From assembly GCA_028023455.1 (NCBI GenBank), contig JAQFVV010006507.1, forward strand, positions 308,001-372,000: 64,000 nt of DNA. Reading direction: 5' to 3'. Below the pieces are notes generated by a model, which had not been told where the DNA came from, searched no databases, and saw only the letters and a program-made list of their open reading frames with translations. This stretch comes from Epiperipatus broadwayi. Its lineage: Eukaryota > Onychophora > Udeonychophora > Euonychophora > Peripatidae. The position numbers and the translations under genes were made by a program. Shown here one piece after another: positions 36,975-50,206 of the stretch (the first letter of the stretch is position 1; each line of letters begins with the position of its first letter).

Positions 36975-39900
36975 TCTAACCTGGTCTTGTGCATCTTTAC
37001 TTCCAGATAGTATATGATATAAAATAAAACAGGTTCTAGCTCAGTTAATAATTGATAAATGAAATATTCAGTATTAAAATTAAATATTTCACTAGCTCAA
37101 ATTTAAAATGAGAATAAGGTTCAGTTTATAAAAATAAATCAAATAAATATTTAATATTTTCATGAGACTTGAAGTGAAAATACAGGTGACAAGATAGATT
37201 ACATTGAGCCAATATCCCACGATATTACTTATTACTATTTTAAATAACAAACTCATGGTATTCTTACGACTTTAATAACTTCTACTCACTAAGATTAAAC
37301 TAATAATTAAGTCTTAATCTTCTATTTGTAATAATCTAGATCAATAAAATAATCTCAGGTTTATAAAGTTTATTCTAAGTTAATTTAAAAATACAGCAGT
37401 GAAATATGAGAAGGGATTTTATGTCATAATCTACTACACTTAAACTAATAATAAATAATAATAATAATATTCTTCAATGTTTAACTACTACTGGATATCT
37501 TTTCTTTTCGTTATATTTTTATTACCATAATAAAATAATAAAATAATTTTATATAATCTTTTATCTTCATGTAATAATATAATGAATATGTGGTAGCATA
37601 TGATAATCTGATAAACAAAGGATGTGTGGCAACTGATAGCATATAATTCAGTATACTATTGTGATAACTTAGTTATGACCCATAAAACAATGCAATAATT
37701 ATAATTATTTAATTAAAAGAATACCAATAAAATATTTAAATTCTTAAATATAACTCTCTATTTATCTTTTTGTGCAAAATTATATTTTTGTTTCAATTGT
37801 TATGAATATATCGTGATTTCATGCTGTGAAGTGGAGAAATAAACAATCAAGACAAAAAAATTTTGAAAAACAAATTTTAACAAAGTTTATTAACAACAAC
37901 AAATAAAATAAACAATTTATGTACATTATTTACAATGGATATCCTTATTTTAATCCTACATTTTTATCTACTAAGTTATATAAAAATAGTTTATAGTTTA
38001 GTTATATCTTTATTTATACTTAAAACAAAATATAAAAAAAAAATGTTACCATTTGGTTTCTCGTTATGGTTAACTTATTAAAAATACATTTACTTATTTT
38101 ATTAGCAAAATAATTCATCCTTAATATTATTAAACTATCTTATTTTAAAACATTCATAGGAAAACATTCTACAGAAAAACAAAATTAACTTTATAATGAG
38201 TATGGATTTCTCAAAATATTAAAAAATTTCATCTTGCAAAGTCAAAGATGTTACATAAAATATTCATCCAAAATTCAGTACTAGATTTTAGTGTTTTATC
38301 ACACGATGTTTACTAATCATAATATATTCTTATTTAGCCTTACTTTAATAAGATATAAGTGTAATAATCAATATATTCCTGTTATTCAATAAACACAAAA
38401 TTTATACTCTGCGTATTCCTTACATTTATTGTATATTATTGTTTTTAAAAATGTGCAATACTTATTTTTCTCTTAAAAATAATAATAAAGCATTTAAAAA
38501 TAATTAACATTTTAAAGAAAATATCTTGTTTAGATACTCTATTCCCAAATTTATATTTCATTTCCGAAATAAATTCAAAATATATTCTATGATTCTTTCC
38601 TTTCCCTTAGGATTCATTGGACCTTCAATTTTAAGTTATAAAATTCTATTCCTTCTAAGCAAATAAACCAATCTTATACAAAAACGATAGCATAACCTAA
38701 ACTCTAAATTATTTATCATTTCTTTTCAAAATATCTTACTAAACGATGCAGTTATATGAAATAAAGATAGCGAAACAGATGTATAGGATTTAAGGAAGAA
38801 AGCTAGAGTATCACTCATAACATATCTCAAAAATCATGGCACAGTGCAAAGAGGTATGACCTTTACCTGTCTAATAACCTCTAATACATGAACGATGTTA
38901 AAGCTATTTCTTCAGCTTTATTAGAACATCAAATATTTAAAGAAATATAAAACACTGTCCAAATAAAATGTGTACCAGTCATAGGGCTTTGTTAACTATG
39001 CTGATATCCACACAAAGATTAAATATTATTCTATTCCTTATCATATCCTATTTCTTTAAAAAACATCATCTTGGTTTTCTGTTCACTAAGTACTTTCAAG
39101 CCACTATCTCAACATTATTTCTCAAGATTTTCCACATCTTACATCGATAAATAACTATCTGCATTTACAAAACAATAAATAAAATTCACTGATAATTTTA
39201 AAACAATCTAGCTGTTCCATAAGAAAAGTCTGTCCACTTCATCATTCTGTATGCTTAATCATATATAATTTAATCAGACAATATTTGAATATCCTAACAT
39301 TGAAATTTTAAAAGAATCACATAATTATTTGTTATTATGTTGGATTATATCATTAATATAAAAAAAAATTGTCATATGCATATTTTCAAATCAATCCTAT
39401 CTCATAATGTTTTTTAAAATGTTGTATGAAATGCGTTACATATATAAAAAATAAAAAAAAAACTTTTACACTTCATTCTTATGATTCATTGATGATCTAA
39501 AGAAAACAAAAATATACATTATAAATTATTAATAGTCATTATTATTACCAAAATAACCTTTATCTGGTCATCATATTCAGTAGGCTTCTTCATCCACTAG
39601 ATACCGATCATTGCAAACATAAAGAAATATACATTCATACACTTTATTTTAAAATATATTCTTATCTAAATTATTAGATTATTCCATTATAAAATTTTAT
39701 ATCATCAACAAATTAATGTTTTATGTTTTCCTAATCTTATAAAAAAAAATTAGATTTAAACTAGGTTAATAAAATAAAAGGAATCAAAACTATAATTACA
39801 TATTTTCTTGACAATAGTTCCTGATAAGTCCAAAATGTTTATTATTTTCTCTAGAGTTTTAAAATGTTCTCCTCCAAGCATGTTAAAGTTTAAAAATAAA

Positions 39901-41950
39901 AAATAAATATTAATCCATTTAGCAAGATTTATAGAAAATAATCCTTGGTTTTAGTATTTAGGACGATAATTATTAAATCATAATATTAATTAATCCAGTA
40001 AAATTTCTTCAATATTCTCTGCCATTATTCTCTGTGGCATATCCGATGCATCTTCCATCTAATTTAGCTTTAAAAATACTTGGTAATTTTTTTTTTTTAC
40101 AATATTTCCATGGATCCATTTTTTATTCAAATATGTGTTCACTTTTTTTATATAAGTTTCCATCCTTAATAAATTTAAACTTTCGTTTGATATTTTTTTA
40201 CATATCACTTTTTTAAAAAAACTTCAAATGTTTTCTAAATACATTTTAAACAATTCTAAGACTGGAGGTTTTAATATCAAAAACGCTTCTGTAACATATT
40301 CTCCTGGGTTCTTTCTTTAACTCTTGAAAATATTTTTTTTTAAATGTTACCTTCAGAAAGGATATAACATTTTACTCCTTTTGATATAATATTTTATAAA
40401 ACGATTCATAAGATATAATTGTCTTATTACTATTTTTAAAAAATAAATCTTGGATAAGCTTATCTAAATAATAATGCGTCTCCAATTTTTCCCTTTTAAA
40501 CAGAAAATAACTTTGCACTGTATCAGTATAATGTCCGTACTACGATTTTAATGCACTAGAATAGTTCTCTGGCGAAGCACTAATAAAGCTGTATCAAAAT
40601 ATTCCAAAAACATTTTTATATTATTAGAATTTATATCCATTTTATTCTACAGTATATCCATCTTTTCATTGTGAAGTTTAGGTCAAATTTCAGATAAAAT
40701 AATCCTGGCAAGTAACTTTTAAAAATTAGAAAATCATTTTCAAGAAGTTCCAAAATATATTATTTTTTTAAACTCTCTTTTGCAAAATACTTTTAAAAAT
40801 ATCAATTAGTTTTTTTTTAAAATAAAACTATAAGAAAGTATTAAAAATTGACTAAAATAAAAATTTAAAAGTACTATCTCTTCGATAGCTACTAATATAC
40901 CTTTCTCTGGTTTCAATCCATTTTTAATCTCCTTCGATACCCCCCGTGCAATTTGTATTTATAATCTGTAAAAATACCTCATTTTATTGGTTGATTCTTA
41001 CTTTTAGCTTGAGAACAAATTTACATATTTTCAATTTTTTACAGAATTGAAGTTCAAAATTACAAATTATGACATAATTAACTTAAAATATTATTTAAAA
41101 TACTACTTTTAAATCAATTATTATTTTATCTAAATTATTTAAACATTTAAAATAACTTTTAAAATAATTTTAATAACCTATTCCATTTATCTATTTTTAT
41201 TTAAACAAAATATTTAATTTTTTTTATATGTATTATGAGTGTATTCATCTTTATTACATTATTTAAAACATTACATACGATAGTTAACTTAATATTCATT
41301 ATTATTTGCTTTTATGATAGGCAATAATTCCATCCAATTCTATAATATAACTTTTAAAATATTTTAAACTTTGTTACTTTACATACAAACAAGCATGTGT
41401 GTGAAAGTATGTAGTATACAAGTCACATGATTAATAACTTTGACAGATGATTTTCAATCTATTTCTCTGCCTAGACTAATAAAATTGCAACACTTTAATA
41501 TATTAAATAATATAATTATAAAATTTGGAAGAACAATTTAGAAAATATAGAACCAAATACAATTCTCACCATCATAAAGTTTATTTTTAAAATGTACGAT
41601 ATTAATTTTGATTATTAAATATGACTTTATAAATTTAAAATATAACATTTATTACTATAAGTTTTAAATTATTAAAATCAAACTTTTTAAATATACTTTT
41701 AATATTTATAGCTGAGTTATTTAATATGGCCAGCTTTTACAACCATATGAAACAATATTTTAAGCTTTACATAACTATTTTTTAAATAATTCGCTATAAT
41801 TTTATATACTACGTATTTGCTTTAGCCTCAAATTGTACTTTAAAGATATAATCGACAAACTATAATTAATGTATTAAAAGAACATATTCTAAAATTTAAA
41901 ATTTTTAGTAATTGACTGTTATGAACTATTACTGACCTATAGAAAAGGGC

Positions 41951-41953
<3 letters not shown>
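36975..41953 (-). mobile_element. Repeat family A, copy 2 (about 5 kb, TA-flanked)
   Basis: Bounded by (TA)n on both sides: left TTCTAACCTGGTC, right GGGCACAA. On the minus strand it would start TTGTGCCC and end GGTTAGAA. The left part (36975-38740) matches copy 3 at 55951-57640 closely; the part from 37548 on matches copy 1. A minus-strand AATAAACTTTGTTAAA near 37890 looks like a polyadenylation or R region. No open frame longer than about 60 codons and no retroelement motif. It could be a giant solo LTR or a non-autonomous element. Confidence 0.65.

Positions 41954-42017
<64 letters not shown>
41954..42017. repeat. (TA)n tract
   Basis: Perfect, about 32 units, at the right end of repeat A copy 2. 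Confidence 0.97.
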
Positions 42018-42020
<3 letters not shown>

Positions 42021-43328
42021 TCACTCAAATGTGTAGTTTTTCAGAAAAGATTCTTATCTTTACATAAACCTATTTATACTTATATTTTCAATGCAATTTT
42101 GTAAATATCAGTTCTCAAATTATCTGACTCCTTTTCTTTTAAATTTCCTTTTAAGTCTTGATCACAAAATATAATGATACATATTTAATGCTCTCCTAAC
42201 TTTATTATTTATTATTATTATTTTTCAAAATGTTGAGCTTTGAAGAGTAAAAGATATGAATCCTATTACACCCCCTTCTCTCTTCTTCACTTAACTACTG
42301 TAATGTTTTCCTTTATAATTAATTCTAATCAGTTAAATTCCTTAAATCAATTCAAACGACTTCGATTTAAATACATTCTAAAATCTTGTAATAGATTTTC
42401 TTCTTTTTTTTCCTTCGAGTTTATTCTAAAATGTCTGTCTATTTTTTAAATACTATTTTGTATTTTTAAAAAACAAAAACAAATATTACTTGACATATTA
42501 AATATTCACATGTGTGATCACAATTTATGTGATCATGACAATACACCGTCTTCACCTTTTAAGAATTTAATGGACTGCAAGCCAACTCAAATCTTAATTA
42601 TTATTATTATTTGGATATCATAATTACATATTCCTAACTTCCCCATTTAAATGAGGATGAGAAGATTTATAGAGTAATAAACAGGCAACTAATTTTCCAC
42701 TCAATTGACCACCTCAGATTTATCAAACAAATTTAATCTCTGTGTCTAATGGAAACAATGATTTAGTCCTATTCTGCACAATGACCATAACTACAGGTTT
42801 GAGCCCACATGTTATTTCTGCTGCCCATTGAACCTGTTAATATTCAACACTTTAACATTTGATGTTCTTTAGAATGACAACTCTTAATATCGAAGTTTAA
42901 GTATATTTATTTCTGGAATTTCCAATCCAGCAAGTTGAGTGATCTCAGAATTATTACTGAAGTTTAATTATAAGAAGGGATTCTTTGTCCATATATTCTT
43001 TATATTTGTATGACTCTTAACATATAATATATTTTTTAGAACTAGAATTTCCTATCCAGCAAGTCTCATTATCAAAAGGGACACTTTATCCATATCTTCT
43101 CTATATCACGACTCTCTGTACACTGCAGAAAGTCACCTACATGCTCATATAATACCAAGATGGCTTACCATGTTCTAATATGATCCTCACTGAAGATACT
43201 GACCCTACACACCCTTGCCTTCATCTATAATCTCACCCACTACTTTCTATACTTAATCTCCCACTTAATATTGGTTTCTATTTGTTATCTATGATTACTT
43301 TCCTTATGTCCTTTAAGCCTTGTTTTCT
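42018..43328. other. Non-coding sequence between (TA)n tracts
   Basis: About 1.3 kb, less AT-rich than its neighbours after 42600. TA-bounded on both sides, like the other elements of the chain, but without TG...CA ends and without a second copy in the window. Two similar blocks (near 42930 and 43060, sharing TCCAGCAAGT) suggest a small internal duplication. Confidence 0.5.
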
Positions 43329-43375
43329 ATATATATATTTTTTTTTTATATATATATATATATATTATATATATG
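43329..43375. repeat. (TA)n with an internal T run
   Basis: TA dinucleotides interrupted by a T tract, adjoining the 3' end of gypsy-2. Confidence 0.9.
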
Positions 43376-43437
43376 AGTTTTTGTTCAAATTCTATTCAAT
43401 GCAAAATAACCATCATAACAATATTCTGAAGGTTTAT

Positions 43438-44499
43438 TTAAAATATATGCTGCTTCATAATTTGTCCAAGTATGAGTTCAGTGTCATTAATCACAATCCC
43501 ATGTTGATTTAATAGTTGAACTGTTGAATCTGTCCAATTATTAATTTGATACAAGACTTTATCTGGAGGTTGTTTTCTCTTTCTGAATAGTATTAATGAT
43601 TGAGAATTGTATGTTCCAATCTCTTCTGTCCCCTGTGCTATCATGAAAGCATTCCCATATTGTTTTCAGATAGTATACGGTCCTTCATAGATAGGCTGGA
43701 ACTTCTTATATATGTTTCACTCTGGGTGACTCATGGGATGCACCCTTACCATGACATCATCACCTATTCTGAATTGGTTATTTGTACCTTTCAGCCTTTG
43801 TCTTCTTAGCTCTCCCATCCTCCTCAGCTGGCTACGTGCTTGCTCTGCATCCCTTTTCCTATTTATTGATTTGGTTTTCATGGGTAACCTAATATTAAAT
43901 GGGCATGGGATGTTTTTCCCAAAATGTAAGTAAATGGGTTCAAATCCCATGGACTTGCTCTTTGCCCAGTTGATCATGTTCACTATACATGGAATTTCCT
44001 TCACCCACTTGTGATGATCATTGAGTATGTATATGTGAAATAAATGCCCTGGCTCCCTCATTACCCATTCACAGGGGTTCAATTGAGGGTTGCAGATCGA
44101 TGTCAATATATGTTTTATTCCATGTTTGTCAATCCATTTCCTCCATTTTCTAGATGTAAATGGTGTCCCATGATCTGATAATATCCTGGTTGGGATTCCC
44201 ATAGTCCTAAAGTGCTGTTGTTCTAGTACTTTAATGGTTTGCTTTGCATTGGCCTGAGTGACTGGATAGGCTGCCACAAGTTTTGAAAAGAGGTCATATG
44301 CAACAAGGAGGTACTTTCTCTTATTAAATGTGGGTGGTGGTCCATAAAAGTCAATGGCTAATATACTGTTTGGCTGATGGGCATATATAGGCTGTAGTGG
44401 GCCTACTCCAGAAGTATTAGGTGGCTTAGTTCTCACACATGTAGCACATGCACTAATAATGCTGTCAATGTTAGCATGCATCCCTGGCCAGTAAACCAA
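43438..44499 (-). pseudogene. Gypsy-2 integrase
   Basis: A single frame from 44499 to 43717, continuing in the same frame to 43438 across two in-frame TGA stops. It retains a C-x2-C of the zinc domain (residues 18-21). All three catalytic acids are present: D50 in AIDFYGPP, D109 in ILSDHGTPF and E144 in NPQLNPCEW, about 35 residues apart as in retroviral-type integrases. The C-terminal domain has RIGDDVMVRVHPMSHPE and, after the stop, YEGPYTI. It inserts the cDNA into chromosomes. The order and spacing look normal; only the stops and missing LTRs mark it as dead. Confidence 0.88.
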
Positions 44500-44870
44500 T
44501 GACTAATCCAACCCTCCACCTTGTTTACTCCATAATGTCCATATGTTTCATGGACGTATTGAATCATCTGCTTTCTCAGGGGATCAAGCAGGACAATGCT
44601 CATCTGCTTCTTTCTTTTAAGTATCCTACTGTAAGAGCTCTCCCTTTAGGCAGAAGTAGCTTCTATCCTTCCATAGAGTGTTTCCCTTTGTTTCTGTTAT
44701 GGGTTGATGCCGAAAATAGTTTATTACTTGTCTGCAGTCACTATCCTCTCATTTGGTGCTCCTTCAATTTCTGCATCTCACTTGCTATCATATGTTCCCT
44801 GCATATCTCAGTTATTGCTATGTATGCTCCCTCACACTTCATGTGTTGACTATGTGCTACCAGGTATTGG

Positions 44871-45098
44871 CTAAGCATATTGGCCACAATGTTCTCCATT
44901 CTTCATGCAGTACCTGATCTTATAATTAAACTCCTGCAGGAACAAGCTCCATCTCAATAACCTGCTATTGGCCAGAAAACTGTGATTAAAAAACTCGAGG
45001 CTTCTATGGTTGGTCAATACCATGATTTCTGAGCTGACCAAATATTGCCTGAATTTCTTAAATGCCCATATAATGGTGAGAGCTTCCTTTTCTGTCAC
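44871..45098 (-). pseudogene. Gypsy-2 RNase H
   Basis: Opens TEKEALTIIWAFKKFRQYL, with the conserved glutamate region, then VLTNHRSLEFF (the usual TDH has become TNH, so a catalytic aspartate is lost) and LLRWSLFLQEFNYKI. The upstream part with the first aspartate lies in another frame. After CMKNGE the frame shifts out of the expected D-A-L-S-R-type ending. Confidence 0.83.
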
Positions 45099-46276
45099 AG
45101 TATAATTAACTTACGGGCCTTTAAGCACATGGCTGATGAAACAAAGTACTCTGTTGACCTCTTTCATGTATTTGAAACATTGTGGCCCCTAATCGAAATC
45201 CGCTACTTCTATTTGCACAAAATATGTCTTGCTATAATCTGGATATCCCAACATAACTGTTTCCAAGAAGCCTGCCTTCACTCTGTGAAAGCTCTGCTCA
45301 TGATGTTCATCCTATGTCCATGGTTTTCCTTTTGAACCACAGTAACCTTGGCTCCATGTCCATTGAGAATCTTCTATGGAATCGATTGTAAAAAATTACA
45401 CAATCCCAGGAAAGATTTAATGTGTTTTCTGTTCTGAGGTGTGGGGAATTTCTTTGTAGCTCTGATTTTTTCCACATTTGGTACTATCCTCTTCTCACTG
45501 ATGATATGGCCTAGGAATTTGACTTCAGTTATCATTACATGACACTTTATCAAATTAATCCATATGTCTTTACTTTAACATTCTTCCAGAAAACTTTTCA
45601 CATGTTCAAAATGTTCTTCTATGTTCTTCGATGCAATCATGATGTCATCCACATAGATCATGACCAAGTTCTTGATCTTATCATCTAATACCTGGTCCAA
45701 ACATTTGATAAGCCCTGCTCCACTATTTTTCAGTCCAAATGGAATCCTATTGAAGTTGTAGGTACATCCTTCATACCTAAATGCCAAATATTTTTAATCT
45801 TTGGGATGCAGCTTAATTTGCCAGTAACTGGGCCATTAAGTCAAACATCAAAAATATCCTTTTGTCTTTAAATCTTGTGAGTAACTCACTCATAGGTGGT
45901 AGTGCATTAATATCTATGGGACTGTTATTTTATTTAGATGTCACACATCTAAACATAACCGGATAGATCCATCCTTTTTTTCCCAGTTACAATAGGATTG
46001 TTAAGCAGGGATGAACACTTAGACATACCCCCTCCCCACTTAAGCATTTTATCTATCTGCTCTTCTACTTTTCACTTATATTGGTAAGGTATTGGATATG
46101 TGCAAGCCCAGTATGGCTGGTCCTCTATGAGTCTTATTCTATGTTCATAACCCTGAATAACTCCAGGAACCTCTGAGAATACCATGCTATATCTATCCAG
46201 AAGATTCCTCAACCTATCCCTCTGGTTATCATCTATAAATGTGGATTTGCCTACTATTTTTTCCCGTTCTACTCCA
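45099..46276 (-). pseudogene. Gypsy-2 reverse transcriptase
   Basis: Degraded fingers region, then a clean frame 45787-45575 with FNRIPFGLKNSGAG and MIYVDDIMIASKN, including the YVDD active site. Sequence down to about 45350 matches the connection region (the FLGLCNFL-type block). Several stops and shifts. Confidence 0.85.
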
Positions 46277-47090
46277 TCAAGGCATTTTGTACAAGACTCT
46301 CTTCATTGTAAACCTCCCTATCATCTTGTGTTTTTTTTTTGCAAAATTAAGTGCAATGCCATTTATCTTGGCACAGCCATGTTTATAATTAAATACACAT
46401 CCTGTTTTGTGCATAAAATCTGAACCTAATATAATATCATGAATTAATCCCTCCAACATCACCAGTACATGGTCATACTCTTTTCCTGCTATTTTTCTTC
46501 TTACCCAGACCTGTTGTGATGCTAACTTTACTCTTTTCCCATTAGCCAAAAGCACCTGTACTGATTTTAATGGTAACATTTTGAGTTCCATGATAAACAT
46601 TTCTTGAGACATTACAGAGATCTGACTCCCTGAATCAAACAGAGCCTTGATTATGATCCCTCCAAACTTTATTGCTATCTTTGGGCATATCTGAGGAGCC
46701 ATCTCTAACATTTCCCTCGCTTCACTGTACCCTAGGTTTGCTAATTGCATTTGATGATGTTTCCCATCTTGTTCTGTAACCTGAGGCACTGTTCTATTTC
46801 CACTGTCATCCAAGGCTATCAAGGTTTCCACCATCTGTTCTACTGACTCCTTGCATATCAACATTTGGGCAATGTCTCCAGGTAAACCATGCCTGACTAT
46901 CCACATAATCTGATGCTCTGAGAGTGGATATGATGTGACTGTCCTCAATTTTGCCACCTGCCCAAAGGAATGTGCTAAACTGCTTTCCTGGCTGCCACTT
47001 ATTCTGTGACATCTCACACTGTATGTTTTCTTGGAGTTCCTCACTCCAATAACTAGAGAGCAATGACATCTGATACCCTGAAAACATCAT
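46277..47090 (-). pseudogene. Gypsy-2 gag C-terminus and aspartyl protease
   Basis: A short capsid-like stretch from 47090 (SEELQENIQCEMSQNKW) shifts frame to the longer frame 47044-46277. That frame has FGQVAKLRTVTSYPLSE and IVRHGLPGDIAQML, typical of a gypsy capsid C-terminal domain. The protease follows: ALFDSGSQISVMS carries the catalytic DSG, and IHDIILGSDFM the conserved G-x-D-F. The protease would cut the gag-pol polyprotein. The frame ends at 46277, before RT. Confidence 0.82.
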
Positions 47091-47348
47091 TGGTTTTCTG
47101 GAACAGTGATTTCCACCACAATTGTGATTCCCCTTGTAAATAACTGCATATGACTGATATCATGGATTCATTCATTTTATTAAATATGAAATATTTTTCC
47201 AAACTTCCAAGGTGCTCCATAGAGCTCTCCTCTGGGTAACTGGAGAAGATTCATATTTTTAAAAGTTGGTTGAATCTGGTGGAGTTAGCTGTATTATTAC
47301 CATTGCTTATATCTGCATATTTGATAGTGCTTCTCAGTTTGCTTCATT

Positions 47349-47985
47349 TTAATTTTTCTTTGCTACACTAGTTTCCACACTCCTTAAACTCTCCTTTAAT
47401 TTTGATTGTAAATTCTCTACAAATTCTACTACTTGATTCATATATAAATGTACATTTTCCAGCACCTTGCTATTTTCAAATCTGATCATTTCAATTTCTT
47501 TCTTTTGATCTAATTGACCCTTTTCAATTCCCTGATACACTATTTCTAATCTGTTGTCTAAGTGTGCTAATTTTCTATCTGTTTCCCCTATAATATACAG
47601 TTCTAATCTATCACATTGCTTCATGACTCTCAGTTTATAAAGTTCAAGCACCTTTGCCTGTTTACCCAATATTTTTCTGGTACCTGACATCTATTGTGAG
47701 CTCTGCCTCATAACTTCTATACCCTGCTCAATTCTTTGGTTTATGTCTATAGCCATTTTTTCACAAAAATTCCTCCAACATTATTTTATTCGACTCTTTC
47801 ATTTTTTCTTCTCTGTCCTTCCATCCATTTATAAACTGTCACTGCTCTTCTCTTATTTGAATGATCATAACTATTAAACTGTTATAACCTATTTCATTTT
47901 TAGTTTCTTGTTTATTCATCTCTACTCTCTCTGCCTCACTATTATTATTCTTCAACCCTTCCAGTTCATTCACTTGGGTGTCCAT
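47349..47985 (-). pseudogene. Gypsy-2 gag N-terminal, coiled-coil region
   Basis: Starts MDTQVNELEGLKNNNSEAER at 47985 and is interrupted by stops. A clean frame from 47690 to 47349 carries heptad-like sequence (LELYKLRVMKQCDRLELYI and VVEFVENLQSKLKES). A long helical N-terminus is common in gag of insect-type gypsy elements and would help particle assembly. It has no recognisable nucleocapsid zinc knuckle. Confidence 0.7.
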
Positions 47986-48370
47986 TTTTATTTGTGCCTT
48001 TGTACACATGTATATTTAAACAATTAAACCCTTCTTGATATATATATATTTATTTTACTCTACTAATTCCTTTCCATCCTTTATTATTCTATTTCTGTTT
48101 GCTAATTTATTTTCTATGATGATTGGCATTTGGTATGCTAGTTAATCCTAACCACACCTGCTCATATTCACCTCTTTGCTTACATGCCTAGACTTGTTTC
48201 CAATCACTGATATGTCTTTATTTTCCTGATATTTGTAATCTATTTCACATTAATTGGTTTAAACAGCACACACACACATATATATATATATAATTTATTT
48301 TAACTTAACAGCTATAATTTATTACACTATATATATGCTTCTCAATAACCTTTTCTAAAATATATTTATT

Positions 48371-48431
<61 letters not shown>

Positions 48432-48494
48432 TTATTTTAACTTACACTAAATTATTCCTATATATACTTTCAAACCTTTAAATATATTATATCA

Positions 48495-48526
<32 letters not shown>

Positions 48527-49005
48527 ATATATTTTAACTTAACAGCTATAATTTATTCCACTATATATATGCTTCTCAATAACCTTTTTTAAAATATATT
48601 TATTATTGCTATTTGATTTCATTATGGTTCTGCATTCCTTTACAACATTTATATAAATAAAATATATGCAGGTATTATAAGTATAAAGCAATTTCTTAAA
48701 TTGTCACCTTGATGATATGTAAAATCTAAACCGAACTATTTTTTTCTGAACAATAGATATGCAAAAAAAAATAAAATACAAGAAAGCCTTTATAAAGATA
48801 TTTTACCCTCCCACCTTTTCTCTTTTTTTTTGTAGACATATAACTTTGAAACAAAACAATTGTCTTTCTCACCTTCGTTTCTCACCAAGTTATTTTATTG
48901 GAATTAATTTTATATCTTTTTTTCCAAACAAGACTTCTATCTGTATGTGGTAACCGGTGCATGATTACAAACTGTATATTAAACAATCCTGGATTGCCCC
49001 CAAAA
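47986..49005. repeat. TA-rich sequence with a 234-bp tandem duplication
   Basis: (TA)n tracts at about 48276-48291, 48375-48427 and 48494-48525. The block GCTATAATTTATTNCACTAT with flanks occurs at 48311 and 48545, so a 234-bp unit is present twice. 48620-49005 holds nothing recognisable. Confidence 0.8.
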
Positions 49006-50199
49006 TGCAATGAAATCATGTGTCTAATGAGCTAGCTAAAATGCTAACAAGCTAACTTTTTTCACATCCATTACCCCAAGCAAGAGAACATATAATTATA
49101 AACAAATTTATATTTATACCCAATCAAACCCACAACAATACAAGTATAGCTACAAAGTTATCTTTTCTGATTGGATGTCACTCGACTGCTAAAATTTTTA
49201 CAAATTTACAGCACTTGGCTGAATTTATAAATTTCATAGGAAATTATCAATACTATACAATAACTAACACATGCACCATGATACTAGAAATAATCTCTAC
49301 TTGATTATGAAATAAACCTTACAGGCATAATACTCTGATTAGTTTGGAGACAAAAGAGAGATGAGACATAAATAGTCATTCATTATTAAAACATTATTTA
49401 ATACATAAACATTACAAATAAGACATAATATTAAGGTATAAAAATCATTAAAGATAAATAAGATAAGTTATATATAGTTCTATAAAACCCATACTAATAA
49501 TAGAAATTGTCTGCAATATATGAAATAATTTGTAAAGTAAAATATCACATTCCACTCCAGTATATTGCTGATAAAATCTAATGTATAGTTCAGTTTACTA
49601 ATAATTAATCAAGTGATTAGATTTAAGTTCATTTGGCCATGTTACTGAAAGTGTTTACACACATGACATATATATTTTAAAAGTTTGATTTACTTAAGTT
49701 TACTCACAGTTGGAGTATATTCAGCTGACCATCATGTGGGTTATCCCACTTCTTTAGGAAAGATGGTTATTCTTAGATCCAACTCTGATTTTTTCCATTC
49801 AGTTTATTTCCTCCATATTCTTATGACATTCAGGTAGCAGTATAGAAGTGACAAGAATGGTGAGTTATCAGGCAGGCACAATATTTTCTGTTAATTTATA
49901 GGTTGTGGCTGACCATATGAGCAAGGTGGGTATGGATCAAACTAGCATCCATCTGTGGCTATTAGCCACACATCCCCACAGCTTCACCATTATAGCAGTT
50001 TGTTCATGTTGCTTGATTCAAAAATTTCAGCACTCTTCAACAAAAAAAATAAAATTCCTAGACATGAAGCCTAGTTAAAGTTTATTTGCCTAACGCTTTT
50101 TTTATTTTGAGCTCACATTTTTATAGCTTTTTCCTTCACTGTTTACTGTATTGTTATTATTTCCATTTCACACCTTTATTTCTACTTCCTTTCACAAAC
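49006..50199 (-). mobile_element. Repeat B copy 2
   Basis: Direct repeat of 33462-34777, a few percent to about 10 percent diverged, with a small deletion near its right end. It ends CACAAACC against TATATAT. The left terminus is decayed (TGCAATGAAA instead of TGTAACAAAA) and lacks a TA tract. Confidence 0.7.
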
Positions 50200-50206
50200 C
50201 TATATA

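Larger units (their letters stand above)
43438..47985 (-). mobile_element. Ty3/gypsy retrotransposon (gypsy-2), minus strand
   Basis: The order on the minus strand is gag, protease, RT, RNase H, integrase across 4.5 kb: a nearly complete internal region, damaged by stops and frameshifts. No paired LTRs were found; the 3' side runs into a (TA)n tract and the 5' side into repeated TA-rich sequence. Motifs match those of gypsy-1, and the integrase is the best preserved in the window. Confidence 0.9.

Noticed and set aside
43717-45335. Plus-strand frames over gypsy-2 (43733-43933, 44499-44849, 45045-45335)
   Set aside because: Antisense to the integrase, the region upstream of it, and RNase H/RT; no independent signal.
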